Below, piece by piece: positions 41,866 to 50,777 of a stretch of 64,000 nucleotides of DNA. The notes under the pieces were generated by a model. It was not told the origin of the DNA. It did no database searches and was given only the letters and a program-made list of their open reading frames with translations. The position numbers and the translations under genes are program-made. Positions within the stretch are counted from its first letter, which is position 1, and every line of letters starts with the position of its first letter. Source of the stretch: Faecalibacterium sp. (GTDB lineage Bacteria > Bacillota > Clostridia > Oscillospirales > Ruminococcaceae); the NCBI GenBank assembly GCA_029264955.1, contig JARHYC010000038.1:1-64000 (forward strand), given 5' to 3'.

Positions 41866-41907
41866 GAAAAAAGAATTGATATATTCATTGATTTGTGAAT
41901 ATATTCA
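41866..41907 (-). terminator. Terminator of the nitroreductase gene
   Basis: An 11-bp AT-rich stem with one bulge (41877-41887 with 41896-41907) that overlaps the nitroreductase stop codon, followed on the minus strand by TTCTTTTTT. Confidence 0.6.
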
Positions 41908-42483
41908 TTTTGAGTAAAAAGCCCGTGCAAAAGAATCGGTACCGTAGCGTGGGACACAGTAATCGTTATTTTCATCCAGATAGTAGGCAAGGCTTCCATC
42001 GACAGGAACAAGAGTGCTTTTATGCGAAGGATAACCAAACGCAATCATGCTGTGCAATTTCAGATTATCCGGTAAAGAGAACAGCTCGGTCAGCGCGGGA
42101 CGATTGATTGCCTGCATGATGCAGCTGCCCACACCATGTGCCCATGCTGCAAGCGTCATATTCGCAAGCGCAATGCCTGCATCCACATCGTGAAAGCCGG
42201 GAGCAGCGGTATCGTCCAGCACTGCGACAAACAGGGTAGGGAGTTCGGTTGTTTTTGGTGCGCCAAGCTCCGGCGGAAGCGCACCAGCCCATTTTATAAG
42301 CTGATTCACGCTTAGAATATCCTCCGGCTGCTGGATCAACAAAATGCGAATGGGCTGTACATTTCGGGCACTGGAGGAACAGCGCAGTGCGTTGACGATA
42401 TCATCCAGAACTTCCTGCGGAATGGGTTCCTGCAAAAAGCGGCGGTAGGTTCGACGGGTTTCCATGAGCTGCATTAGATCCAT
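41905..42483 (-). CDS. Nitroreductase family protein
   Basis: FMN-dependent oxidoreductase of 192 residues. The start shows ETRRTYRRFLQEPIP and the FMN-contact region SSSARNVQPIR; the later GIALANMTLAAWAHGVGSCIM stretch is the second family block. Substrates of such enzymes range from nitro compounds to enoates, so none is proposed. GAAAGGA site 8 nt before ATG. Monocistronic, next to but separate from secA. Confidence 0.88.
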   Translation of the reverse strand: MDLMQLMETRRTYRRFLQEPIPQEVLDDIVNALRCSSSARNVQPIRILLIQQPEDILSVNQLIKWAGALPPELGAPKTTELPTLFVAVLDDTAAPGFHDVDAGIALANMTLAAWAHGVGSCIMQAINRPALTELFSLPDNLKLHSMIAFGYPSHKSTLVPVDGSLAYYLDENNDYCVPRYGTDSFARAFYSK

Positions 42484-42510
42484 AAAAACATCCTTTCTCA
42501 AGTTATCATG

Positions 42511-42556
42511 AAAAAAGAAAGCCGACTGGCTTTACGGCGCAGCGGCTTTCTTTTTA
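42511..42556 (-). terminator. Terminator of secA
   Basis: Stem AAAAAGAAAGCCG (42512-42524) with CGGCTTTCTTTTT (42543-42555); the minus-strand U-tract is the A-run at 42511-42516. Confidence 0.8.
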
Positions 42557-42563
42557 TACAAAA

Positions 42564-45413
42564 TTATGCGTTCTGATTGTTGTTCTGGTCGTGGTACTGT
42601 GCGCAGGTGCACTTCTTCCATTTCAGACCGCTGCCGCAGGGGCAAGGATCATTACGACCGATTTTTTGTACACGGACAGGCGTATGTGCAGCAGGATTGT
42701 TGACAGCCTGTGTCTGACCGGACTGAGCAGAGCCGGAACGCAGACCTGCATTGGTGGCGTGGGTAATCTGTTCACGACGGGGTGCCTGACCAGCCTGCTT
42801 GACCTCGATACGCATCAGCATCTTGATGCTCTCCTCACGGATAGAGTCGATCATCTCATCGAACATATCGAAACCTTCGATACGGTACTCAACCACTGGG
42901 TCCTTCTGACCATAACCGCGCAGCGCAATACCCTGACGCAGCTGATCCATGTTGTCGATGTGATCCATCCACAGACGGTCAACGGTGCGCAGCAGGCAGA
43001 TACGCTCCAGCTCACGCATCATGGGTGCGCCATAACGGATTTCCTTGCCCTGCAGCAGCTGCAAACCGCGGTTGTACAGCATATCGGCCAGTTCATTGCG
43101 GTCCAAATTGCGGCGTTCTTCCTCGGTGTAGTGGAAGTCCGCATCGGTCGTCAGCCAGCCCAGATAGTGACGGCGCAGTGCGTTTACGTCCCATTCCTCG
43201 GGAATGTCACCAGCTAGGAAGGATGCGCAGGAAGAATCAATGTTCTCACGCAGCATCTTGTGCATTTCTTCGCTGATATCCTCGCCATCCAGAACCTTCT
43301 GACGCTGACCGTAGATAATCTGCCGCTGCTGGTTCATAACGTCGTCGTACTTCAGGACATTCTTACGAATGTCGAAGTTCCGACCTTCCAGCTTCTTCTG
43401 AGCATTTTCAATGGTGGAGGTGATCATCTTGTTTTCGATGGGCATATCTTCTTCCAGACCCAGAGTATTCATCAGGGCCTGAATGCGCTCACCGCCGAAC
43501 AGACGCATCAAATCGTCTTCCAAGCTGATGAAGAAACGAGATGCACCGGGGTCACCCTGACGACCGGCACGACCACGCAGCTGGTTATCAATACGGCGCG
43601 CTTCGTGGCGCTCAGTACCGATGATGAACAGACCGCCTGCATCACGCACTTCCTGTGCTTCGGCAGCGATTTCCTGCTTAAAGTGAGCCAGATGCTCGTT
43701 GAAACGGGCACGCATAGCCAGAATCTTTTCATCCTCGGTTTCGCTGTGACCATCGGCTTCTGCCATCAGCAGGTCAACTTGATCCAGAGGTGCATCTTTG
43801 GGGGCATCCGGACGCAGTAGTTTTTCTGCATACTGTTCTTTACGCAGCTGTGCCTTTGCCATGAACTCGGCGTTGCCGCCCAGCAGAATATCGGTACCGC
43901 GACCTGCCATATTGGTAGCGATGGTGATAGCACCTTTCTTACCAGCCTGTGCAACGATTTCAGCCTCACGCTCGTGCTGCTTTGCGTTCAAAACATTAAA
44001 ATCACGGGTGTAACGCTGCAGCATCTTAGCCAGCATTTCGCTCTTTTCCACGCTGACGGTACCAACCAGAACCGGCTGGCCCTTTTTATGGCATTCCAGA
44101 ACCTGCTCAATTACAGCGCGATACTTGCCGGCTTCGGTCTTGTAAACAACATCCGGCAGATCCTTGCGAATAGATGGCTTGTTGGTGGGAACAGTAACAA
44201 TATTCAGACCATAAATTTCGGTGAACTCATCGGCCTCAGTACGAGCGGTACCGGTCATACCGGACAGTTTATTATACATGCGGAAGTAGTTCTGGAACGT
44301 GATCGTAGCCAGTGTCTTGCTTTCCGCAGCAATGCGCACGCCTTCTTTGGCTTCTATTGCCTGATGCAGACCTTCGTTATAGCGGCGACCAATCATCAGG
44401 CGACCAGTGAATTCGTCAACGATGACAACTTCGCCGTTCTTGACCACATAGTCGATATCCTTTTTCATGATACCGTGCGCCTTGATTGCCTGCTCGATAT
44501 TGTGGAAAATCACAGAGTTTTCCGGGTCAGACAGATTATCCAGCTTGAAGTATGCTTCTGCCTTCTGGATGCCGCGCTCTGTCAAAGTAACAGAGCGGTG
44601 CTTTTCATCGACAACATAGTCGCCGTCAACCTGCTCCTCGGTGGACATCTTGCCTTCCAGCTCAACAACAATGCTCTTTTGCAGAGTGCGGACAAATTTG
44701 TCTGCCTGTTGGTACAGACTGGAAGAATCCTCGCCGCGACCGCTGATAATCAGGGGAGTACGGGCTTCATCAATCAGGATGGAGTCAACTTCGTCCACGA
44801 TGGCATAGGCATGACCACGCTGTACCATATTGTTTTTGTAGGTAACCATGTTATCACGCAGGTAGTCGAAGCCAAACTCATTGTTGGTACCATAAGTAAC
44901 ATCGGCAGCATAAGCAGCGCGGCGTGCATTGTTCTCCATACCGGGAACAATTAGACCAACGCTCAGACCGAGCCAGCGGTACAGCTTACCCATCCATTCG
45001 CTCTGGAACTTTGCTAGGTAGTCGTTGACAGTAACCACGTGGACGCCATTGCCAGCCAATGCATTCAGGTAAACAGGCAGAGTTGCAACCAGCGTTTTAC
45101 CTTCACCGGTCTGCATTTCGGCGATGCAGCCACGGTGCAGAACGATGCCGCCGGTAATCTGTACCGGGAAGTGTTTCATTTGCAGCACACGCCAGCTGGC
45201 TTCGCGGCAGACGGCGAATGCTTCAGGCAGCAGGCTATCCAGTGTTTCGCCGGCAGCCAGACGTTGCCTGAACAACGCAGTCTGACCCTGCAGTTCCTCA
45301 TCAGACATAGCCTGATAGGTAGGCTCCAAAGAGAGAACCTTGTTGGTGAGCGGTTTGATTTTTTTCAGCTCTTTGTCAGAGAAAGTGCCAAACAATTTTT
45401 CAGCAAGGGACAT
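42564..45413 (-). CDS. secA: Preprotein translocase ATPase SecA
   Basis: Motor that drives secretory proteins through SecYEG; 949 residues, longer than the ~840 of Bacillus. Walker [15 protein letters not shown] (about residue 100), [19 protein letters not shown] (Walker B/DEVD), preprotein cross-linking region and [13 protein letters not shown]. The C-terminal SEC-C zinc motif reads [14 protein letters not shown]; it is shifted at the fourth ligand. GAGGTG site 8 nt before ATG. Monocistronic with a strong promoter. Confidence 0.97.
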   Translation of the reverse strand: MSLAEKLFGTFSDKELKKIKPLTNKVLSLEPTYQAMSDEELQGQTALFRQRLAAGETLDSLLPEAFAVCREASWRVLQMKHFPVQITGGIVLHRGCIAEMQTGEGKTLVATLPVYLNALAGNGVHVVTVNDYLAKFQSEWMGKLYRWLGLSVGLIVPGMENNARRAAYAADVTYGTNNEFGFDYLRDNMVTYKNNMVQRGHAYAIVDEVDSILIDEARTPLIISGRGEDSSSLYQQADKFVRTLQKSIVVELEGKMSTEEQVDGDYVVDEKHRSVTLTERGIQKAEAYFKLDNLSDPENSVIFHNIEQAIKAHGIMKKDIDYVVKNGEVVIVDEFTGRLMIGRRYNEGLHQAIEAKEGVRIAAESKTLATITFQNYFRMYNKLSGMTGTARTEADEFTEIYGLNIVTVPTNKPSIRKDLPDVVYKTEAGKYRAVIEQVLECHKKGQPVLVGTVSVEKSEMLAKMLQRYTRDFNVLNAKQHEREAEIVAQAGKKGAITIATNMAGRGTDILLGGNAEFMAKAQLRKEQYAEKLLRPDAPKDAPLDQVDLLMAEADGHSETEDEKILAMRARFNEHLAHFKQEIAAEAQEVRDAGGLFIIGTERHEARRIDNQLRGRAGRQGDPGASRFFISLEDDLMRLFGGERIQALMNTLGLEEDMPIENKMITSTIENAQKKLEGRNFDIRKNVLKYDDVMNQQRQIIYGQRQKVLDGEDISEEMHKMLRENIDSSCASFLAGDIPEEWDVNALRRHYLGWLTTDADFHYTEEERRNLDRNELADMLYNRGLQLLQGKEIRYGAPMMRELERICLLRTVDRLWMDHIDNMDQLRQGIALRGYGQKDPVVEYRIEGFDMFDEMIDSIREESIKMLMRIEVKQAGQAPRREQITHATNAGLRSGSAQSGQTQAVNNPAAHTPVRVQKIGRNDPCPCGSGLKWKKCTCAQYHDQNNNQNA

Positions 45414-45488
45414 AAGTGTACACCTCAGTTATATATTTTGTGATGCATCCCCGACAGAGCAGGGAATTCATACTAACACTATTTTATT

Positions 45489-45518
45489 ATGATACTATAA
45501 ATGGGGAAAGTGTGTCAA
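45489..45518 (-). promoter_or_regulatory. secA promoter
   Basis: Minus-strand TTGACA (45513-45518), 18 bp, TATCAT (45489-45494). Confidence 0.72.
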
Positions 45519-45570
45519 ACTTTCAATGAAGGTTCTGTTAATTTATTGTAAGCAAAAGACTATTTCTATA

Positions 45571-45608
45571 AAAAATCGGAAGACGCATAAAACGCCTTCC
45601 GATTTTAG
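45571..45608 (-). terminator. Terminator of the queT-HAD operon
   Basis: Stem AAAATCGGAAG with CTTCCGATTTT extended by a further GCG-type pairing; minus-strand T6 follows. Confidence 0.8.
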
Positions 45609-45614
45609 AAGCTA

Positions 45615-46259
45615 TCATAATAAAGCAGGGATTTGATCAGCCCGGTCTACAACGGGGCATCCAGTGGATTCCAGAATATGACGAGGTTGATGCCCAGAGG
45701 CAATCAGAATACAGGATACGCCCATAGCGGCAGCAACTTCTGCATCATGTACAGAGTCGCCCAGCATCAATGCCCGGGTAGGATCAATTCTACTGCAGCG
45801 CATAAAGTCAACGCCAAGGTCTACTTTGCTGGCAGCGTAAATATCTGATAAGCCTAAGAGCTGTTGGAAATAGTCGCCTACACCCTGCTGTTTGACTTGC
45901 AGAGACAAATTCTCTACAGGAGAAGCACTTAACACCACTTGCGGGATTTCAAGAGCACAAAAGGTGTCCAGCGCTTTCTTGGCACCAGGAACCAGCGTAC
46001 AGCTGGTTGCGCGAGGCAGATACAGCTGCATGTAATGTTCTGCCAGAACGGAAAACGGGTGTTTTTGAAAATCGAAGCCCGCACGAATGTAATAGTCCGA
46101 AATCGGGAAACAGAAAATCTCCCGGTAAGTATCTACATTGTACTGTTGTGGATAGCCAAAGTCCTGCAGCAGCTGATTCAGGCAGTCAACACAAACTTCT
46201 AAATCATCTAACAGGGTACCGTTCCAGTCCCAAAAAATCAAATCCAAGGGTTGCTTCAT
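45615..46259 (-). CDS. HAD family hydrolase
   Basis: Cytosolic haloacid dehalogenase-superfamily phosphatase of 214 residues, phosphoglycolate-phosphatase-like. Motif I is DWNGT, where the general acid/base Asp of the usual DxDGT is Asn; motif II is VLSAS, motif III SKVD, motif IV GDSVHDAEVA, with a helical cap between. Its ATG starts 3 nt after the queT stop, with GAAGGTTA in the queT end as binding site, so it is translationally coupled and controlled by the preQ1 riboswitch. A salvage-related phosphatase role is inference. Confidence 0.82.
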   Translation of the reverse strand: MKQPLDLIFWDWNGTLLDDLEVCVDCLNQLLQDFGYPQQYNVDTYREIFCFPISDYYIRAGFDFQKHPFSVLAEHYMQLYLPRATSCTLVPGAKKALDTFCALEIPQVVLSASPVENLSLQVKQQGVGDYFQQLLGLSDIYAASKVDLGVDFMRCSRIDPTRALMLGDSVHDAEVAAAMGVSCILIASGHQPRHILESTGCPVVDRADQIPALL

Positions 46260-46262
46260 AGA

Positions 46263-46817
46263 TTAACCTTCAATAAACAGAGCAGAAAGATGAGAGTTAT
46301 GCTCAATCAGGCGAACCAATGCTACACCAAGGATACAGCAGCTGATGATTTCGCCCAGACCGACTGAGAACATGTTGAACAGAATAATCGGACCGGTGAC
46401 AGCGCCATCCGTAAAGAAGAATGAAATCTCCAGACCGATGATAACAGCGTTAAAAATAACCGGCGGCAAAGAGGCCGGCAGAGCCAGGCCCTTGATGCGA
46501 ATATTCCGCAGCAGCCAAGTACAGATGCAGGCAAGCAGAGTGGCCAAGGTACCAAACACTACATCGACAGCTACGGTGGTGCCCATAGATACACCCAGCA
46601 GGTTTGCCAGGAAACAGCCAACAGTTACGCCGACGATATATTCGCCGCCAAAGACGGGCAGCAGGCACAGGGCCTCGGAAATACGAACCTGCACGCTGCT
46701 AAAGGACAGCGGAGCCAGGACTAAACACAGCACAGTATACAGTGCTGCGACCAAGGCGCAGCGCACGATGCGATGCACACGGTTGTGAGTAGCGTTTTGG
46801 GATTTCTGAATAGACAT
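46263..46817 (-). CDS. queT: QueT family queuosine precursor transporter
   Basis: Membrane protein of 184 residues with five to six hydrophobic segments, of the ECF-type S-component family that imports queuosine precursors. Typical VRISEALCLLPVFGGEYIVGVTVGCFLANLLG and VDVVFGTLATLLACICTW segments. The start is 11 nt after the GGAG embedded in the riboswitch; an upstream start would lie in the riboswitch. First gene of an operon with the HAD hydrolase. No ECF ATPase genes are adjacent, so shared modules elsewhere are expected. Confidence 0.9.
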   Translation of the reverse strand: MSIQKSQNATHNRVHRIVRCALVAALYTVLCLVLAPLSFSSVQVRISEALCLLPVFGGEYIVGVTVGCFLANLLGVSMGTTVAVDVVFGTLATLLACICTWLLRNIRIKGLALPASLPPVIFNAVIIGLEISFFFTDGAVTGPIILFNMFSVGLGEIISCCILGVALVRLIEHNSHLSALFIEG

Positions 46818-46828
46818 AAAAAGATACA

Positions 46829-46928
46829 CTCCGGCGGAAAGATTTTGACCACAGAGCACCGCCAAGTCCCTGAGGTTTGGTCCCATAAAATGGGCGAGCC
46901 TAAAATCCTAAGTTGCTCGATCGCCTTG
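46829..46928 (-). promoter_or_regulatory. preQ1 class III riboswitch
   Basis: Minus-strand leader of queT. The segment GCAACTTAGGATTTTAGGC (near 46896-46914) and the later CTTGGCGG, GTGGTCAAAAT and CCGCCGGAG segments match what I recall of the Faecalibacterium preQ1-III RNA. CCGCC (46833-46837) next to GGAG (46829-46832) can pair with GGCGG (46859-46863), hiding the queT binding site: translational control by preQ1. The pairing fits the known class; detailed fold not computed. Confidence 0.9.
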
Positions 46929-46941
46929 TAAACGACACCTT

Positions 46942-46970
46942 AGTATAACAAAAAAGCGCCTTTCCTGCAA
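46942..46970 (-). promoter_or_regulatory. Promoter of queT-HAD operon, inside the upstream terminator
   Basis: Minus-strand TTGCAG (46965-46970), 17 bp, TATACT (46942-46947) with extended -10 TG. The -35 box is the loop and first base of the terminator hairpin of the upstream DegV gene. Confidence 0.75.
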
Positions 46971-46980
46971 GGAAAGACGC
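46948..46980 (-). terminator. Terminator of the DegV operon
   Basis: Stem GCGTCTTTCC with GGAAAGGCGC (one wobble), 5-nt loop TTGCA, then six T on the minus strand. Confidence 0.85.
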
Positions 46981-47046
46981 TGAAAAGTAAAATAAAATGC
47001 CGACACATATTTTAAGGACAGCATTTGTAAAGATTGCATACAAAGG

Positions 47047-47925
47047 TTAGTTGCGGATTTTACCGGTAAAGACAAGAGCAACTGTGTCAGGACCAGTATT
47101 AGCAGAAACAACACCGCCCAGAGAAAATACAGCAACTGGCGGATGACCAAACATCTTGCGTGCAGCCTTGATCAGTTCATCTTTACGGTCAATTTCGGTA
47201 TGACCAATCATGTACTCCACATCGTTCAGGTCCATGCCTTCCAAATGCTTTTCACATAGAGACAACATTGCAGGAATGACTTTGTCATCGCCGCGCACTT
47301 TGTTTTCAACTTTGGTCTTTCCGTCAATCATAGAAATGATGGGACGCAGACCCAGCAGTTCACCAGCAAAAGCAGCAGCGGCAGAAATACGGCCGCTCTT
47401 TTTCATCTGTTTCAGGCTGTAAGGTCCCAGAATAATTTCTACCTGATGCATCTTCTGTTCAAATTCATCGATCAACATACGGACCTCTGCACCGTTTTGA
47501 AGCTTGCGGCCCATTTCTGCTACATACCAGCCGAAGGACATAGAATAGGTGTGGCTGTCCAGCAGGTGGATTTTCATATGATGCTCAGGACGCTCTTCTC
47601 GCAGCAGATCCCGTGCCATTAAAGCATTATTATAAGTAGAAGAACCTTCGCGGTTGATGGTGATGTGAATCACATCGGTATAGCCGGCATCCACATATTC
47701 ACAGTACTTTTCACAGAACTGAATCGGCGTAATAGCAGCGGTAGAAGGAACGCCGGCTGATTGACGCATTTTATCATAAAATTCGCTATGAGAGCAGGTA
47801 ACACGCTCTTCATAATCCACATCATCCAGTAAAATGCGAAAGGACATGATATCGATGCCATATTGATCGGCCAGCTCCTGAGGCATATCGCAAGAGGAGT
47901 CGGTTAGAATTGCAATTTTACTCAT
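47047..47925 (-). CDS. DegV family protein
   Basis: Fatty acid-binding protein of 292 residues, the FakB class, which presents fatty acid to a FakA kinase. N-terminal ILTDSSCDMP is the family's hallmark; later STAAITPIQF, SSTYNNAL and the RISAAAAFAGELLGLRPIISM stretch. No FakA-like gene is adjacent. The ATG is preferred for GAGG 6 nt upstream; a 13-codon extension overlaps trmL. Third gene of a kinase-trmL-DegV group. Confidence 0.9.
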   Translation of the reverse strand: MSKIAILTDSSCDMPQELADQYGIDIMSFRILLDDVDYEERVTCSHSEFYDKMRQSAGVPSTAAITPIQFCEKYCEYVDAGYTDVIHITINREGSSTYNNALMARDLLREERPEHHMKIHLLDSHTYSMSFGWYVAEMGRKLQNGAEVRMLIDEFEQKMHQVEIILGPYSLKQMKKSGRISAAAAFAGELLGLRPIISMIDGKTKVENKVRGDDKVIPAMLSLCEKHLEGMDLNDVEYMIGHTEIDRKDELIKAARKMFGHPPVAVFSLGGVVSANTGPDTVALVFTGKIRN

Positions 47926-47932
47926 TATTTCC

Positions 47933-48439
47933 TCATTTCCATTCGTAGTCACGCAAGTGACCATGGTCTAAAAGTTCAGGGAAATCCCACTGGCGCAGTA
48001 CTTCATATACGCCGATGGCTACCGAGTTGGAAAGATTCAAGCTGCGGCAGTTTTCCTGCATGGGAAAACGGACACAATGCTGCTGATTTGCGGAAAGCAA
48101 AGCTTCCGGCAGACCGGCATCTTCCCGACCAAAAACAAGATAGGTGCCATCGGGGTAGGTTACGTCGGTATAACGATTGGGAGCCTTTGTTGTGAAATAA
48201 TAAAAAGGCCCGTCGTTTCGCGCAAAAAAGTCATCCAGACTTTGATAATATGTTATATCAAGATAGTGCCAGTAGTCAAGCCCGGCATGCTTTAATTTTT
48301 TATCGTCGATGGTAAAACCCATAGGGCCTACCAGGTGCAGACGACAGTTGGTACAGGCACAGGTGCGTGCTACATTGCCGGTGTTCTGGGGGATGCGAGG
48401 TTCCACCAAAACGATATTTAAGGTTGGTTTCTGATCCAT
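47933..48439 (-). CDS. trmL: tRNA (cytidine/uridine-2'-O-)-methyltransferase TrmL
   Basis: SPOUT methyltransferase that 2'-O-methylates the wobble nucleotide 34 of certain Leu tRNAs; 168 residues. N-terminal LVEPRIPQNTGNVART and C-terminal NLSNSVAIGVYEVLRQ knot motifs are typical, with VFGREDAGL between. AGGAGG before ATG. It lies 7 nt before the DegV gene. Confidence 0.93.
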   Translation of the reverse strand: MDQKPTLNIVLVEPRIPQNTGNVARTCACTNCRLHLVGPMGFTIDDKKLKHAGLDYWHYLDITYYQSLDDFFARNDGPFYYFTTKAPNRYTDVTYPDGTYLVFGREDAGLPEALLSANQQHCVRFPMQENCRSLNLSNSVAIGVYEVLRQWDFPELLDHGHLRDYEWK

Positions 48440-48457
48440 ATATTCCTCCTAATCCAA

Positions 48458-49288
48458 TTAAGCGTGGAAAATGAGTTTATTCAGCTGCGGCTCAAACCAA
48501 ACACCAAAGCGCGGGTCAGCCTGCGGGTCTGTGTTCTGAATGCACTCAGAAACAAAGGCTGCAGCAGCATCCGCGGCTGCAGAAAGTGCATTGCCGTGCA
48601 AAAGCAGCCCTGTCACAACAGCAGCAAACAAATCACCTGTACCGGGATAGCTGCGGGGCAAAAGCAGTTTCTTTTGTACGAAGCGTTCGGCACCTGTACC
48701 GGCATAGCCCAGATACTTGCCCATGGGGATACCGGTAACGATAGCAGAGGGGCAGATGGATATGAGCAGATCTGCAAGATTTTGCGCAGATTCGCGGGTC
48801 CATTCTGTCGGTTCCGGTTGATCTACACCAAGCAAAAGATGGGCTTCGGTCAGGTTGGGTAAGATCAAATCAGCCTGACGCGCCAGCTGTGCCATAGCGG
48901 AAACAATATCAGCGGAAAGACTACGGTAGAGTTTGCCGTGATCCCCCATGGCGGGATCAACGATTTTATAAGCATCGGGCCAAAGTGTGTATGCCTTTTG
49001 TACGAGCTGTGCTTGTGCAGGTGTTGCAAGATAACCGGAAAAGATACAATCAAATGTGACGTCCAGCTGGGCATAATGGTCCAGAGCAGCAGCACCATAA
49101 GTATCATTTTCCATGCGGGCAGGCTGACCGAGACCGCCAGTATGGGTAGACAATACAGCAGTAGGTAAACAAATCACTTGATGCCCCATCGCAGAAAGCA
49201 CCGGAAGAATCACAGACAGACTGCAGCGACCCAGTCCGGAAAGATCGTGGATGCAAAGGATCTTTTTCGGCGGTTGCAAGTGTTGCAA
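48458..49288 (-). CDS. Pyridoxamine/pyridoxal kinase
   Basis: PfkB/ribokinase-like vitamin kinase (PdxY/PdxK class) of about 276 residues, phosphorylating B6 vitamers. N-terminal CIHDLSGLGRCSLSV and C-terminal GTGDLFAAVVTGLLL with the catalytic Asp are clear; YPGTGD is the ATP-binding anion hole. The start is uncertain: TTG at 49288 is 8 nt after AGGGGG; GTG at 49297 overlaps the site. First gene of the trmL-DegV group (18-nt gap). Confidence 0.86.
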   Translation of the reverse strand: MQHLQPPKKILCIHDLSGLGRCSLSVILPVLSAMGHQVICLPTAVLSTHTGGLGQPARMENDTYGAAALDHYAQLDVTFDCIFSGYLATPAQAQLVQKAYTLWPDAYKIVDPAMGDHGKLYRSLSADIVSAMAQLARQADLILPNLTEAHLLLGVDQPEPTEWTRESAQNLADLLISICPSAIVTGIPMGKYLGYAGTGAERFVQKKLLLPRSYPGTGDLFAAVVTGLLLHGNALSAAADAAAAFVSECIQNTDPQADPRFGVWFEPQLNKLIFHA

Positions 49289-49323
49289 AAAAGACACCCC
49301 CTAAAATGAACTTGTATCTAAAT

Positions 49324-49332
49324 AGTATACCA
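49324..49332 (-). promoter_or_regulatory. Extended -10 promoter of the pyridoxamine kinase operon
   Basis: Minus-strand TGGTATACT, extended -10; the -35 is poor. Confidence 0.5.
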
Positions 49333-49413
49333 TAAAATGCGCATTGAAAAAAGAAGAATAATTCCCAGTGGCGGGGGAATAATGCCCCTATAAGCAAAAA
49401 AGGAGGGAATACG

Positions 49414-49626
49414 ATGAACATGAAACATCAGCAGCAAAACGTCAGCATGAATATGGTTAATCTGTTGGCAGGTGCAGCCGCAGGCGCGGCAGTAAGCGCA
49501 GCGGGTATGTACTGGATGGGCTATAATCAGCGCCAGCGCAAACAGTTTGCGAAGAAGGCAGCACGTGGTGTAGAAAACGTTGTGAGCGGGCTGGAAAACA
49601 TGATTGAAGATTATATGCCCCACTGA
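49414..49626 (+). CDS. Small putative membrane protein
   Basis: 70 residues, not recognised. A hydrophobic Ala/Gly-rich segment (VNLLAGAAAGAAVSAAGMYWMG, about residues 15-36) with small-xxx-small spacing, then a basic and amphipathic C-terminal half. Resembles YtxH-like stress proteins in shape only. Strong GGAGGG site and a terminator 7 nt after the stop support that it is a real gene. Confidence 0.7.
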   Translation: MNMKHQQQNVSMNMVNLLAGAAAGAAVSAAGMYWMGYNQRQRKQFAKKAARGVENVVSGLENMIEDYMPH

Positions 49627-49632
49627 TACCGC

Positions 49633-49674
49633 AGAACACGCCGCTTTCCGATTCGGAAAGCGGCGTGTTCTTTC
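49633..49674 (+). terminator. Terminator of the small membrane protein gene
   Basis: 17-bp perfect stem (49634-49650 with 49654-49670), short T tract. Confidence 0.82.
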
Positions 49675-49693
49675 GGAGGAAAATGTGCAGCTA

Positions 49694-49722
49694 TTGGCAG
49701 ATGGCGTAACAGCGTGTATAAT
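49694..49722 (+). promoter_or_regulatory. Promoter of the dus gene
   Basis: TTGGCA (49694-49699), 17 bp, TATAAT (49717-49722). Confidence 0.8.
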
Positions 49723-49752
49723 GGGCAGGATATTAAAAGCGGGAGGATCTTC

Positions 49753-50727
49753 ATGCGCTATTATTTTGCCCCAATGGAAGGCTTTACGGATGCGATTTAT
49801 CGCAATACCCATGCACGCTATTTTGGAAAGCAGACGGATAGGACAGAACTGGATCGGTATTATGCACCCTTTCTTTCTCCGAAAACAGATTTGAGCGTAG
49901 ATCCACGTCAACTACGGGATATACTGCCAGAGAACAATGTGGGAATGCCAGTAATTCCACAGATTTTAGGAAAAGATGCAGATGCCTTTTTGTGGATGAC
50001 ACAAAAGCTGGCAGATATGGGATATCAGCAGGTAAACCTAAATCTGGGGTGCCCATCCGGTACGGTGACGGCTAAGGGAAAAGGCGCTGGCTTTTTACAG
50101 GACCCGGAAGCATTGGAAAAATATTTGGATAAGATTTTTGCACAAAGCGTATTGCCGATTTCCATTAAGACCCGTATCGGGATGCGGGATGCTGAGGAGT
50201 TCGGCGAATTGCTGGAACTGTACAATCAGTTTCCTGTGAAGGAACTGACAATTCATCCTCGTGTCGGCAAGGCATTTTACACAGGCGAAGTGAATATGGA
50301 AGTCTTTGACTGGGCGGCAGCGCACAGCAAGGCTCCTGTATGTTATAACGGCAGTCTGTATACGGTAGAAGAGGTGCAGAACTTTATCAGCAAACATCCG
50401 GATGTGGATGCCATTATGTTGGGACGAGGGCTTTTGGCAGACCCAGCACTGGTGCGGAAACTCCACGGTGGAAAGCCTTTGGAAAAGCAGGAACTGCGCG
50501 CGTTTCTGGATGAAATTTATGAGCAGTATGTGGAGAAGTTCGGCAGCAGACAAAGTGCTATGCGCCGTATGAAAGGCGTGTGGGGCTATGTGCTGTGTAT
50601 GTTCGATGACCATGAAAAACTGGAAAAACAACTGCGTAAACTGCGCGACCCGGCGGAATATGGTGCCGTGGTGGATGCGATTTTTCAGAAGCTGGAACTG
50701 CGGCAGGATGCAGCAGATGTAAAATAA
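49753..50727 (+). CDS. dus: tRNA-dihydrouridine synthase
   Basis: FMN TIM-barrel enzyme that reduces uridines in the D-loop of tRNA, 324 residues. N-terminal FAPMEGFTDAIYRN, catalytic region NLGCPSGT with the active Cys, TIHPRVGKAFYTG, and GRGLLADP phosphate-binding stretch. The start at ATG with GGGAGG 6 nt upstream; earlier codons overlap it. Monocistronic. Confidence 0.93.
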   Translation: MRYYFAPMEGFTDAIYRNTHARYFGKQTDRTELDRYYAPFLSPKTDLSVDPRQLRDILPENNVGMPVIPQILGKDADAFLWMTQKLADMGYQQVNLNLGCPSGTVTAKGKGAGFLQDPEALEKYLDKIFAQSVLPISIKTRIGMRDAEEFGELLELYNQFPVKELTIHPRVGKAFYTGEVNMEVFDWAAAHSKAPVCYNGSLYTVEEVQNFISKHPDVDAIMLGRGLLADPALVRKLHGGKPLEKQELRAFLDEIYEQYVEKFGSRQSAMRRMKGVWGYVLCMFDDHEKLEKQLRKLRDPAEYGAVVDAIFQKLELRQDAADVK

Positions 50728-50762
50728 AAAAATCCCGGTGGAACTTCCACCGGGATTTTTTA
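50726..50762. terminator. Bidirectional terminator, dus and polysaccharide cluster
   Basis: 14-bp perfect stem (50728-50741 with 50747-50760) between A-run and T-run. It ends the plus-strand dus and the minus-strand polysaccharide cluster. Confidence 0.9.
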
Positions 50763-50777
50763 TTGCAAAAGAGAAAT